This document shows positions 48,164 to 61,200 of a stretch of 64,000 nt of DNA, piece after piece. The stretch's first letter is position 1, and every line of letters starts with the position of its first letter. Under the pieces are notes generated by a model, which saw nothing but the letters and a program-made list of their open reading frames with translations, ran no database searches and had not been told where the DNA came from. A program made the position numbers and the translations under genes. Source of the DNA: Paramacrobiotus metropolitanus (taxonomy: Eukaryota > Tardigrada > Eutardigrada > Parachela > Macrobiotidae); NCBI RefSeq assembly GCF_019649055.1, contig NW_026570226.1, positions 806,001-870,000 of the forward strand, in the 5' to 3' direction.

Positions 48164-49773
48164 ATCCAGACCGCGAAACAGGAAGGCTGATCCACGTCAA
48201 CAAACCACATGTGATATTTCAACGTCAAGCCAGGTTTTATCAGAATTTCAATGTCGCCGAACTGATCACTTTGGTACTTTCAAATCTAACGATGTTAGTA
48301 TTTGCAGATGCTCAGGTCCCGAGAACACCATGAAGTACGCGCTGTGACATCAATAACAACTAACACACTGAGCGTGAAGTTAACACAGAACCGTCTAATC
48401 CTTAAAAGTAAAACAAAAAGGTAATTACTACGACAATCCCGTAGGCCGTAGGTCACCTACAGTAATATCAGCAATCCACGAACCGACACAATATAATGAT
48501 GATACATAAAATAAGCGACATAAAACTATAAAAACAAAAAAAAACAGCATTTCTGACTTCTGGATAAACTTAGCAACCCATGTTGTTGTCAACATGCATC
48601 CAATCTTTCAAACGGATTCCAGAAGGATGCGGATGCAGAACTGTGGGGTACGACTGCCACCCGTAGGGGAATCATCGTTTGACGAAATTAAAATAAATTT
48701 AATTTTACTTGCACTGTAACCACATAACTTATTTTGCTAATACTGTACAGAATTATTACAGTTCCCCATTCCCGGCTGTTTTCTTCTTGTTCTATAGGCT
48801 ACTGTCCGGTGAAGAATGTAGTGTTTATTCAATTTAGAATTACAGAATTAAAGCTGAATCACGATGAATCGTCGTTAGTCAAAAAATGCATTTTAACTTG
48901 TAAGTGAAGTTTTGTTAGCTCAGTTTGTTTACTAACTGGTAAACGGAGCAAGTATCTGTATTCTGTACCGACTACATATCGGAAATTTTGACGAAATGTC
49001 AAAATGGCTGTCTAAAATTTAACTGCTGTCGAAACTCAGAACTTTCGACTTGATTCCCCGGCCGCTGCTACATATAATTTATAAGAAAACACAAAATAAG
49101 TAAGGAATGTATGTACTTACAGAGTTACAGTACGTACTACCTCGTATACATAGCTGTATGACGAGCTATGTTGTTATGTTAGCCAAATTTTGCTAAGGAA
49201 AGGTCAGCCGCAATTTTTAAGATTTGTAGCCGGTTTTCAACTTTTTACATATTGATAATTTTGTACCGTACCAACTGTACGAGTACAAAGCGGTGCACAA
49301 CTGAATACGGTCGAATGATTTTGTGGCTTAACAGTAATATTTAAATAAGTACTTACTGTTTTACAATACAATATTTAAATAAGTACTGTTTTACATTGTA
49401 GATACAGTGAATCTTTATATCTAAATAAATACAGTGAAATTACTGTACTGGAAAAGTTGAAAGCAAAATGCATTAATTTTACATGATGTTGCTTGTGGAG
49501 GCTGCAGTGTAACGGAAGAAGTTTTGTTAGTTTTTGCGTGAATATTCCAGATTGATGTGGAAAATGATTAAAACGATTAATTTTAAGTAAAATTACTTAA
49601 TAATTAAAACTCAAAACACAGTTATCTTGAGTTTTACTCATGTTGCATCGGGATGGGAGTTTAATAAATTATTTATCGTTATACAATAGGTACGGTACGT
49701 TGCTACCGCCACGTTTGTTCGTTGCGCTGATCTTTCGGAATGATCCCGCCCATCTGGAACGTGGTGCGGTTTT

Positions 49774-49784
49774 ATTGGACCACG
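49774..49784 (+). promoter_or_regulatory. ERSE-II-type ER stress element
   Basis: ATTGGACCACG matches the ERSE-II consensus ATTGGNCCACG exactly. It lies 374 bases before the BiP start codon. ERSE-II is bound by NF-Y with ATF6 or XBP1 in vertebrates; use here is inferred from position and from BiP being the classic target. Confidence 0.65.
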
Positions 49785-49820
49785 CCGACAACTCGCCAGC
49801 TTTCCCCATACAAATAGCCT

Positions 49821-49828
49821 TGACGTGT
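49821..49828 (+). promoter_or_regulatory. UPRE-like site
   Basis: TGACGTGT, inside TTGACGTGTCAGC, is close to the XBP1/ATF6 core TGACGTG(G/A). It is 37 bases right of the ERSE-II match. Confidence 0.5.
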
Positions 49829-50157
49829 CAGCCGGTTCACTGTACTGTGCATCTCAGATCAAACAATTCCTGAATGAATCGACTTAGAAAATTTTCTTTA
49901 CTTGACACCGACGGTAGTTGAAATCGTATTTCCGGAATTTTCGTATTCACTTTTATAACGGTTTCGGATTCACAGGGATTTATATGTGCATTTTCGTTTT
50001 CTCTGTTGAAAGGTGAAATTAATATCATTTATCCATCAGTAACCAGGCAATTACTGGTTTTTAAGCCGTTTGGGATAAACGTACACGTCGTTCAGTGGTC
50101 CCGAATTCTGGATCTCCGTTTGCTAACGCGCACCAGTTCACAATCCCTTCTTTCACA

Positions 50158-52773
50158 ATGTGGAGAACGGCCAGGGGCGCCTTCCTTATAATCTACACCG
50201 CCTTCGTTCTTTCGGCTTTCGCCGCTGAAAAGAAAGCCAAAGAAGGTGCTGAAAATGTCGGCACAGTGATTGGCATTGATCTCGGAACAACGTACTCGTG
50301 CGTCGGAGTTTTCAAGTGAGTATTAGCGGTTTTCTGTGCTGGACACCAGAAACACCGCTATTATTTATCGAAAATTTTTAATTCACTGGGTTTCTTCGTG
50401 GCGTAGTGAAAACAGTGTCTTAGCGCCGACAGCGTTAACATGATCTTGAATGTCCTTTTGTTTTAATTGAATCGGCGTATGTACTCTGTGGCATGATAAG
50501 TTGCGCCTAATAATGGCTTAGCGTTGTAACTGCACAGATTTTTTAATTTGTTAGAATTTTCAGCTTGGCTGTGTAGATTTCTAGAGCTGTCATTGCACTT
50601 AATGGTTTTGACGTGGCGCAATATGGGTGGTGTTCGCACTGACTGGAATGACCAAATAGATTTCAAGTGCATCCCTTCAGCATTGTGATGTGTATTTAAT
50701 AACTAACTATGATCACTAATTACTAATACCACGGAATTCTGAACGTCTTTCGTATGGTTTAGAAATGGCCGCGTGGAAATCATCGCCAACGATCAAGGCA
50801 ACCGCATTACTCCCTCGTATGTGGCCTTTACCTCGGAAGGCGAGCGTCTCGTGGGGGATGCCGCTAAAAACCAGCTGACATCCAACCCGGAGAACACCGT
50901 CTTTGACGTGAAGCGTCTGATTGGTCGCGAGTGGTCGGATCCCTCCGTGCAGGCCGACATTAAGCACTATCCCTTTAAAGTGGTTAACCGCAACGGCAAA
51001 CCCAACGTGGAAGTGACCGTGGGTGGCAGCAAGAAGATCTTCACTCCCGAAGAGATCAGCGCCATGGTGCTGGGCAAGATGAAGGAGACCGCGGAGGCCT
51101 ACCTCGGCAAGCCCGTCACACATGCCGTCGTCACCGTGCCGGCCTACTTCAACGATGCCCAGCGTGCGGCCACCAAGGATGCCGGAACCATCAGTGGACT
51201 GAATGTGATGCGCATCATCAACGAGCCGACCGCCGCTGCCATCGCCTATGGTCTGGACAAGAAGGGCGAAAAGAACATCCTGGTGTTTGATTTGGGCGGT
51301 GGCACCTTTGACGTGTCGCTGTTGACCATTGATAACGGAGTCTTTGAAGTCGTGGCAACCAACGGAGACACTCACTTGGGTAAATGTAACACATTAAAAG
51401 AAAGATTATTTTTTGCATCGACATTTTTTGGGGTCACTGCATCTGACTGATTGGAAATTGTTTTGTGCAGGTGGTGAAGATTTTGATCAACGGGTTATGG
51501 AGCATTTCATCAAACTGTTCAAGAAGAAGCACGACAAGGATCTCCGCAAGGACAATCGTGCCGTTCAGAAGCTGCGTCGTGAAGTAGAAAAAGCCAAGCG
51601 TGCCCTCAGTAGCCAGCATCAGACCCGTATTGAAATTGAATCTCTCTTCGATGGTATCGACTTCAGTGAGACTCTGACCCGCGCTAAATTCGAAGAACTG
51701 AACATGGTAAAATCATGAACTTGTCATGTTATTAAAATCATGGTGATCCATGGTGAATTAATTAGTATTCTAATCTGTTTTATTGATTAACAGGATCTTT
51801 TCCGATCCACCATGAAACCGGTGCAGAAAGTTATGGAAGATGCCGACATGAAGAAGACAGACATCCACGAAGTCGTCCTTGTCGGTGGCAGCACCCGTAT
51901 TCCCAAGGTTCAACAGCTAGTCAAAGATTTCTTCGACGGCAAAGAGCCATCCCGTGGCATCAACCCCGATGAAGCCGTCGCCTATGGTGCCGCTGTGCAA
52001 GCTGGTGTATTGGGTGGTGAGGAAACGGCCAGCGACATGGTGCTCCTGGACGTCAACCCCTCACCCTGGGTATTGAGACCGTCGGCGGTGTTATGACCAA
52101 GCTGATTCCCCGTAATAGCGTCATCCCCACCAAGAAATCCCAGATTTTCAGTACCGCCGCGGACAACCAGCCCACCGTCAGTATCCAGGTGTTCGAAGGA
52201 GAACGTCCCATGACCAAGGACAACCATCAGCTGGGCAAGTTCGATCTCTCTGGTATTCCTCCTGCTCCTCGCGGTGTACCCCAGATTGAAGTGACCTTTG
52301 AGATCGATGTGAACGGTATTCTCCACGTGTCCGCTGAAGATAAGGGCACCGGCAACAAGCAGAAGATCACCATTACTAACGATCAGAATCGTTTGAATCC
52401 GGAAGATATTGAAAGGATGATCAAGGAAGCTGAACAGTTTGCCGAAGATGATAAGTTAGTGAAGGAACGCGTTGAGGCTAGGAATGAACTGGAGTCGTTC
52501 GCGTATTCATTAAAGAACCAGATCGGTGATAAGGATAAACTGGGTGGAAAATTAGCGGATGACGATAAAGAGACCATTGAGAAGGCCGTCAATGAGAAGA
52601 TTGAATGGTTAGAAGGTCATCAGGATGCCACGGCGGAAGAGTTCAAAGAGCAGAAGAAGGAGTTGGAGGGTATTGTGCAACCGATTACCAGTAAATTATA
52701 CGCTGGTGCCGGCGGTGCGGGAGCCGGTGGAGCGCCCGAGGAAGAAGAAGATGCACCAAAAGATGAATTATAA
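50158..52773 (+). CDS. HSPA5: ER chaperone BiP/GRP78 (HSP70 family), frameshifted in this sequence
   Basis: The lumenal HSP70 of the ER, which binds nascent chains and controls the unfolded protein response. Exons 50158-50315, 50763-51379, 51471-51706 and 51794-52773. Signal peptide ([16 protein letters not shown]), [15 protein letters not shown] (phosphate 1), [14 protein letters not shown] (phosphate 2), and [20 protein letters not shown] with [13 protein letters not shown] (adenosine). The substrate-binding domain has [18 protein letters not shown]. The C-terminus is a Gly/Ala-rich lid end, an acidic run and KDEL for ER retention. The frame breaks at about 52057-52061: after LLDVNP the reading frame continues in the next frame, as if one C were missing from a C run. 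With that base the protein would be 663 residues, normal for BiP. A sequencing or assembly error is the best explanation. Confidence 0.95.
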
Positions 52774-53283
52774 AGTGCATCGAATGTTTTTGCCGTGTTT
52801 GTGATTCCTTGTTCTCCAGAAAAGAAGACGCGGTGCGTTCCCGTTGCTGGATCAATGATCCATAGCGCGCTTTGTTGGCATTTTTTGAAAATCTTTAGGT
52901 TCTTTCTTTTTTTGTTTCTGTAACTTATATAATTGTTTGTTACATGTTTATGTTATTTGGGGATTTTATGCTCGATGAAGAATTGTGAACATGTCCGATG
53001 ATACAGCCAGTAAATGAGAATTTACACAATCTTGTTTCTTCACTTAGATACCCACGAGTCTACGACTTCGTTCGAATATCATAAAAAAATTTCGTGGAAC
53101 ATTACAGTAGCAGCTGAATTTGTAGTACCCAGGAAAAGTCGACTTTAATACTGCATAGCTGACCATTCACGAAGGTTCGTTAAATTTGTTAAATAAAATT
53201 CAGTCGAAGTGCAATCAAGGATTACAGTTACATATTAGTACGTACTGCACAAATCGTGAGGACTTTAGACTTAATAAACCACA
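52774..53283. other. BiP 3' UTR and convergent spacer
   Basis: AT-rich, with AATAAA near 53192. No gene is supported. Confidence 0.5.
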
Positions 53284-53987
53284 TCATGAGGAACCAACTT
53301 GTTTGTATCCTGTATGTGCTGTTCCTTCGTACCGTCCGCCCCAAGCGCACCGTCGTGGTTGACCACCGGGAGTGTCATATCTGGGCTTTCCACGACAGCG
53401 GTAAAATCCTCCGTCGTAAAATTTGCATTCAGCAATTTGCACATGTTCGTTCCGGTTTAGCCACATTTCGGATGGTATGATACCTGTGAAAAATGTAAGC
53501 AATCTAATTATACACGATGACTTGACCCACGAGTGGAGTTTTCGGGAAACGCAAGTATTTAAAATGGTCTCCAGGGAAAAATGCTCCCTGTACCGTGTGT
53601 ACGCACCGTCGGTGAGCACCCAATGAGTCCGTGCTAACATCCTGTTCCAGGCCGTACATTCGTAAAATCGGTCCCCATAATACCGACAATACGCCGTGAC
53701 CGTCCGGTTTTGCAGTTCCGGTCTCGTGAATGTTGTGTCGCAGTAATCCTGTCTTTTCCCTCTCAAAATCGCTGAAAATACAACATTAATTTTCAGAACA
53801 TACGGCTCTAATAAAAAATCAAGTGCTGTTAAGTATTTCAGCAAAAAAACTCCACTATCACTGATTTGATACTACTTCTGAAATTATCTGACACCAAGTA
53901 AGAGGTACCATTTTCCACCACGCATAAAGAGCACATAAGTACCATGCTCCCGAATACAATCAAAAGATGTCTTGTGGTGTTCCGCAT
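53284..53987 (-). CDS. Secreted cysteine-rich protein, unrecognised
   Basis: Two exons (53987-53909 and 53771-53284) join in frame to 188 residues. The first exon is a signal peptide (HLLIVFGSMVLMCSLC). A KR pair (LRGKRQDYC) near the new N-terminus could be a processing site. The mature part has eight cysteines in DYC, AYC, YEC, NTC, SSC, AEC, YRC and RRC contexts, with aromatic residues before several of them, and ends in a Gly/Arg-rich tail. The spacing suggests disulphide-linked extracellular modules, but I do not recognise the family. An alternative donor a few codons further into exon 1 is possible. Confidence 0.6.
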
Positions 53988-55210
53988 GATTAGTGGGTCA
54001 CGTTGATTATAAGTATAATTATTAATACAGCATATACAAGAAGTCTCCGACTACTTTGTGCAACTGGTCTGGTTGTAATGCCATTCTGCAATCTTTCCAT
54101 GGGAGCACGTTGTTATCAACCTATCGTTTTCTTAATCAGGAACATCGATCAACCGCGTACTTCCGGCTCGTTTATGTGGTTACTCAATCGTTACTACTCG
54201 CTTGTTGACAATGAAAATGCAAAAAAATTCTGTTTCAAGAATCACAACGAAATGTGGCACTGGAAGGCTCAGAATGGACAATTGGGCATAACGTCAATGC
54301 AGTGACCTTTAGTATTCATACTTGTAAGTTGTACGTAATGCCCGGTACAGGTACATTCTGTATCTGAACATTCTGAAGGTACGTACAATACATCTTGTCC
54401 AACATGAGTGATAATATAGTCGATAGCACTCACCAGCTGTTGCACATAAAGCATAATTCTATAGTTTATTACAGTTTTGCATCCATGTTTTTTTAATGTT
54501 CTAATAGTTTAAATTAAATGCGATAGCGGCGCTACTAATTTCAACGTTTTCATACGGGTGAATCACTGAAAACGTTGCCGGATTCGAAAGCCCTTCCGTG
54601 GGCTGGCAAGTACTCCATGCATTGTGGTGTGATGCATTTACCGTTCACAAATTCAATCTATGGACAATGTATTTATAGTTGCATTTATTTATCGGTATCG
54701 CGCCAGGTCACGAATTTACGACCACTGGAATTACTCCTACTCGTGATAAAAAACAGAAGGAAATTTGGTGTTGTCTCGTCGTTTTCGATTCTAGGGCAGA
54801 TTGTGAACTCGCGCACATATTTCAGTGCTGTACCTTGTTAGTAATGTTTTTGCATAACTCCTAAACGATCTGAGTTCTGCAACAAACTGTGGTTTTTTAG
54901 TGAGTGATAAAATTAATGATCACATTCAGATCACATGAGTAAATACATCAGTAAAAGCACTTCTACATGGCCAAACTTGTACCTTTTTACCGCTCGTCAG
55001 ACACATGACAATCAAAAGTGGCTCCAGATTTGTAACCTTTATAATGGCACTGGTAAATCAACTCATCATCCACTGATGTGATTTAAGACATTTAAAATAC
55101 ATAAGAACGCTTTAAAACAAGTCGAATCCAGGTAAGTTAAAACAGCTTTAAAGGAAATTAAAGCAATAATTATCAAACGAAATTAAAACGAAGACAGGTC
55201 ACCGGCAACA
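53988..55210. other. Intergenic region with unsupported ORFs
   Basis: Several 60-100 codon frames occur on both strands (54003-54305 +, 54454-54269 -, 54575-54864 +). None has convincing splice partners. A minus-strand stretch at about 54700-54840 (ALKYVREFTICPRI) looks protein-like but could not be extended. Possibly a gene remnant. Confidence 0.35.
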
Positions 55211-58200
55211 TTAGCTATATTGCCTTATTTGCTGCCATTTCATTCTGGTTATCTGCAGCCGAATAACAGCGCAAACCACTATTCCAAACGTTTTAAATCG
55301 TCTCTTCTCAGGACGCTTTACGTCAGAACTCCCACCCGGTCCCCGTATACTCGTTGGACGGATCCCATCTAAGGCAAGTCGCTTAACAAGCTCATCCGTT
55401 GTATTCAAGACCAAATCATCAATGAGCGTGATCAAATAGCGTTTCTGATGGGTTAAATTCTTTCGATAGCTCTCCGCCCGAATACATTTTCCTTTCCACA
55501 GTGAGCGGGCATGCTCAACTTCCTCCGCACCCCCATTAACGGCGGATTCCTTCTTCCACATGGTTAATATCCGTTCCCGTTCCCATTGAGCCTCTTTCTG
55601 CCGCAACTCACCTCGGATGCGCACTAGTTGAACCTCGGTATCTCGCAGCTCTTTCTGCAGTTTCTCCCTCTCCCGTTCTTCGCGTTCTCGGCCTGCCTGC
55701 TCGATTTCCAACCGCACATCGCGTTGTCGGTATCGTGCTTGTAATTCCGCTAGCTCGGATTCAGTTTTCTTCAACATGGTCAGCAGTAATGTTTTGCCCT
55801 CGTCGGCCATTTCGTCTTCCTTCCGCAGCATCTCCAACTCCGCACGAAGATCTTCATTCTGTTGTTCCAAATGGCGCAATGCCATTTCCATGGAATCACG
55901 GCTTAGTACTAACTGGTTGATGGTATCTCGGAAGAAGTTGATTTTGGCCACCAACAAATCTCGCTCAGCCGGCCAATTTTCAGCGTTTTCGGACACTGCT
56001 CCATTGTTGATTTTTATGGATGCTTTCAGTATCGCCTCACTTCCGTTCCGCAGTTCCCGTAGCGCACGCTGCAGCGTATCGGACAGCGGTGCATCGTTTA
56101 GGGTGGAGTCATCGTTCGAACTCAAGCTGAAGCTTCCTGGAGAAATCTCGCGGGTAGAACCGTTAACATGAGGCGCCGTTAACGAATCATTGGCATTTGG
56201 CGTAATCACACTCTGATTCTGCAAAACCGACAAGCTTTCATGCACCAATCGCTCCATCTCATCGATATGCGTCTTCTCCATTTCGCGCAATTTCTCTTCG
56301 TATTTTTCTACTAAATGCGATGTCTCCCCGAGGTCTTTTGTCGGAGTGGTGGTAACTGTTCCTTCATCACTGGACGAATGTCCTGACTGGTTTAAATACT
56401 GAATCGTCGTGCGGAATTTTGTTTGAGTTTTTCCATGTCGATCGTTCAACGACGCTAATTCGGCTGCGAGAGCCTCCATCTGGTTATTTTTCTGAACAAT
56501 TTTGTGTTCCAACTCCCGGACTGTTGCATGCAAGTCCGCGATCTCTGCAAGCAGCTGTGTGTCATCCAATAAATCCACTTGAATTTCAACGCTTTCAAAA
56601 CTCAATCCATTTTCCGTTTGTGTGTTGTTTTCGAGTGACAAAACATGTTTCGAGGTGATGAGAGAATCGTCCAGCGACGCTTCAACCAAATCTCGCAATC
56701 TAGAGATCTCTGTATCCTTTTCCAAAATAATGCTATCGAAGTCAATTGACTGATTAGGTGCATTCCGATACACTTCAACTTCCTTCAACATGCTACTGTT
56801 CATCTTCTCCACTTCCTCCAGTTGTCGCGCCAAACTTGAAGAATTATCGTTGAACTGTTTCTGAAGCGCTTTTACTGCTGCGTCTTTCTGCGCCGCCTCG
56901 GTTTTCATGATATCAACCAGATTCTTCAGACTATCCGCATACAGCGACTTCTCGCGGGCTGTCTTTTCTGCTTCGTCCAAAAGCCTTTTGAGATCTCCCA
57001 TCTGCACTCGCACGCTCTCCAGATCCGCAGTCAAATCGTGATTCTCCGCCAATTCATTTTTCAGAGCCACGATCTCGGCCGATTTGTGGGTAAGCTCCCG
57101 TTCCCACAATCGCTGCTGATCATCCAACATTTGCGCAGTTTCTTCCAGCTGTTGCGTCAGGAACTTGTTTCGGTATTCAAACTGTTCCATCTGTCGCAGT
57201 AAATCTTCCCGCGAGACAGCTCCGTGTTCGCTGTTCAGTTTCTCCCATTTTCCCAGCAATTCCTCATAGTGCATTTGCACTGACTCCAGTTCGGTTCGAT
57301 TACTGAGCAATTCCGATTCCTGGCCTTCAATTACCCGCTGGCAGCCTTCCATTTCTTTCTGCAACATGGCTAAGCGCGCATTTAATTGCTCCACCACATC
57401 CTCATCAGGTATTTGAAATTTTGATACGTCTAACTGGCGCCGTAATCCTGCCGCTTCCAGCTCCAGTGCACTGACTTGTTGCTCCAATGTCTCGCGTTCC
57501 TGCCGACCCTTTTCTTCACTCTTCTTAGCATTTTTCAATTCTTGTTGCAGAGACGTTAGTAATCTTTCATGTTCCTGGACGGTTGAGCGGTTTTTCACGG
57601 CCAGTTCGTCCTTGAGATCCATGACCTGCTTCCGCAGATCGTCCAAACTGTGTGACATATCAGCCGTCTCGGGCTCGGGTGACAGCGGGGGTGAACGGAG
57701 AAAGCCGCTCAATTCCAATTTGAGATTCTCAAGTTGACGCCGATGCTGCTCTTCACAGGACATCTTATCACTTAGTTGGCGTTCTAAATCCGTAATCAGA
57801 TCGTCTTTCTGTTTTATCTGCTCGTTCCTCATCTAAAATTAGCCAAATTCTCATGCACATTACGATTTTACGAACAACCTGTAACCATGAAAAATAAATA
57901 ATTAACAAAAAAGAAAAGTTTCCATCGTATAATTATGGTGAAAGAAATAAAAACTCAGAAAACCCATCAACAGAGATTAAGATTACATAACAAGTCGCAC
58001 GACGTCAAATGGTTAAAAAGGGAAATCAAAAACCAATCGAAATAAACTTTCAATACAAAAAAATTAAGCAAAAGCGATACATGCGGTAATAATGGTACAA
58101 GCAGTCACTCCAGAGTAGAATTTTGAATTTATAATTTTGAAATTTTTGAGTATAATTTTTTGAAATACCTGGAGTTCATCGGCAAATCGCTTTCGGATAT

Positions 58201-61200
58201 TTTCCAACAGTTCGTTTTGTGCCGTAGCTATCTTTAGCTGATTCTCGGTATCTTCATTAGTCTGTCGTAAATTATTCAGTTTCTCCGTTATATTTTCATT
58301 TTCCCGCCAAGTATTTTCCAAATTCCTGGTCAATTTCAATGTTTCATCCCGGTCGGCTTCCCTTTCAGACGACAACTCTTCAATAAACTTCCGATCCGCA
58401 TCCACTTTCTGCAGCAGCTTTGTAATCTGTTGCTGCTGATCATAAATTTTCTGCTCAGATATTCTCTTCTCACTGATCACTGTTTCCTCTAACGTAAATA
58501 TCCTTGTCTCATAACCGCTCTTCAGAGCATCCATTTCCGCTGGAGGTATCGGCGGGGGGAATTCTGTCTGCGTTTCAGACGAAAGTTTGGTGGTTTTTGG
58601 CTGAAACGTTACACGCTCCGATGTAACGGTCGGTCGGGCCAATTTCTGTACAGAAACCTGAATTTCTTCCACAACTCCCTTGGTGTACACATCATCGTCG
58701 CCCCAGTCATCCGTAGTAATAATCTCTTCAATGTGATTATAGAAAGTGGACAGACCGGGTTGGCCCGGCCCCTCTGCCGGCACTTCATCGCGCATGTCCG
58801 ACAGTTTGTGTAAACCTTCACGTACGGCCGATAGGATCTTCTTTGTGCGTTCCTCTGATGCTAATCTGTAAATAAACATTTATATCTGTAAAACGTAAAA
58901 TTTTAATCCACAGCGTAAAAGATAGTGTAATCTTTGGACTATGGCGATCGGTTACAGTCTTACGGGTTACCGATGTCAAGCATTCTAACGAGACAAGACA
59001 GCACTCACTTGTCTTTCTCCATCTTCTTTAATGTCGCATCTAATTGCTGTATTTCCGTGGCAAGCTGATTTCTGACCCGCATTATGCCTGCATTTTGTCT
59101 GTCAAGCTGCTTCAGGCTTTCATCCTTCGTATCACAAACAGACTTGAGCTAAAAAATCAAAGAAATATTGTAATAGTCTCAATTTGGTCAGTGCCTAATT
59201 AAAATATTCAGTAATAGACTAAATGAACAACGCAGCACAGAAAACCCAAAAATTGGTTTCACACGGTATTCGGTGTCACTGTAAAATTACCAGAACTTTA
59301 GTGTTTTAAACACATAAAACTGCACAAAATTACTAACCATAAGACTAGCGATGGCTACGACTCTACGAGTTATCAGTTATGAGAAAACCACAAACACTAA
59401 ACTCAAGAGCAAATACAAATCCCCTGGATACACACCACCTAACAATCACAGTGATTTTAAAATTGTAGTAAAATCGCTCGAAAGCAAATAAATCATACGG
59501 AAAGTTTTCATACAATCGCCTTAACGAGGATTTATTGCCCTAAATACACAAAAGAGCAGGAAACACCAAATACACATTACGTAAATCCCTGCCAAGTACA
59601 ACATTTGCTACCCCTTCGTGACAGTTTCACGGTAAAACAGAGCAAATATTCGCAAGTCAAGAATTCGCTGACCAGTGGTGATTTTCTCATGCTCTTTGTC
59701 CTCGTCGTAAACATACACCAAATCTCAGCATCCACCCCTTCTAATTATAAGCATTTTTAAATCATATTACTGTACACGCATCCGTAAGGTCCAGATGTCA
59801 TTTAGTGACGATGGCACGCATGTGTGCGCGTATAAAAGTACTGCACTGTAAAATTTAACTGCTTATTCCAAACTGAAACATGCATATCGGAAGCAGTTTG
59901 TCATACAAATAGTAAGCTGGCCAGGACCACCAGAAGAAAGCACCATAAGCCTAACTCCTGCCCGCAAACCCCATGCTATAAAAAGCCCGGCGAAAATTGT
60001 AACCGTTATCAATGTTTACACAAATGACCACCCAATTTGACCCATGATATTATGATCGTTCTTTAAATCACCGTCACGGTGATCGGAGTCTGTCTCGGAG
60101 ATAAGGATACATACAGTAATTATGAGTAAGTGATGTGTTACAAACCGCCAAAAATTCGACCACCAAGCATTTGGAAAAGCTGGCACCAACAACTAAAACC
60201 CAATTCGAAAACAACTCTTTCGAAAGCGTTCAGTAAGTACAGCACGACAGACAGCGCAGGCGTAAAAGCTTATAATTATAATCCACGGATACAATGAGAC
60301 TCAGTGATTCTGTATTTATATCTGATTGTGAGCTGGAAAACACTTTTTGCTGCAACCGAATATAATTAAAAAACAATCAAAATTACGAATTAACAATATG
60401 CTCCGCATACTGTACCATAAAACCATCCACAGAAGGGTAACGCATTATTCCACGACCACAATAAATACATCGCGGCAATGAGATGATGAATTTTACGCAA
60501 ATAATTTATTCCAGATAAATATCTCCCCCTATTATCAGACTGTGTACGACTACAGTCTAGGACAGCGACCCATTTAACAGTCCAGAAATGATCCCTAAGC
60601 ACGGCTTGAACTACATTATGCTCTCTTCAGGTAGCCGAAATGAATGCCGCCATCGAAAGCCGCACGTCTGTCTGTCTACAGCAGCGTACCACGTAAATAT
60701 TATCGATTAGGTAACCTGTGCCGCTGGCTGCAGTTCCCCCATTATCCATTTTCCACCTCATCCATCACCACACGCCAGGTAATGCTGTGTCGTGATATCC
60801 GGCCTCTTCTCCCACCCAATCAGTCTACCTGTTCGCCTCATCTAATACTGCGCATTCGTCGTCTACCTGGTTATAAGACCGCATAGAAATATCTATATTT
60901 CATAGCGTGGATCACGATAACTGCCCAGCTCAAAAACAGGCCAGCTGCCACAGCCCATCAGCTGATCTGCGCACTTCACAATTTCAAACAACCGCAAAAA
61001 GACATCTGCAGTCCACGGTAAAACGGAAAAATTCAACCGTCAAGAAGCGTTGAACCAACCGAGAAACTGCTTGTGAGAAAGTACTGTAACCATGCAATTA
61101 CTGTATAACGACAAGATTTTCAGTCTCTAAATAACGTAGCCATAATATTTGCGACATCTGAATTAGTTTAGGCTTACTAGTATGTAGTTTCGCATATCGT

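Larger units (their letters stand above)
48164..50157. other. Divergent intergenic region between TANGO1 and BiP
   Basis: Two kilobases with no supported gene. Near 49330-49396 the motif AATATTTAAATAAGTACT occurs twice with flanking GTTTTACA. The right end holds candidate unfolded-protein-response elements, listed separately. Confidence 0.5.

Noticed and set aside
53484-53540. Possible intron inside exon 2 of the secreted protein (GTCAAG to TTTTCACAG)
   Set aside because: It would be only about 40 bases and removes a cysteine; the frame is open without it.
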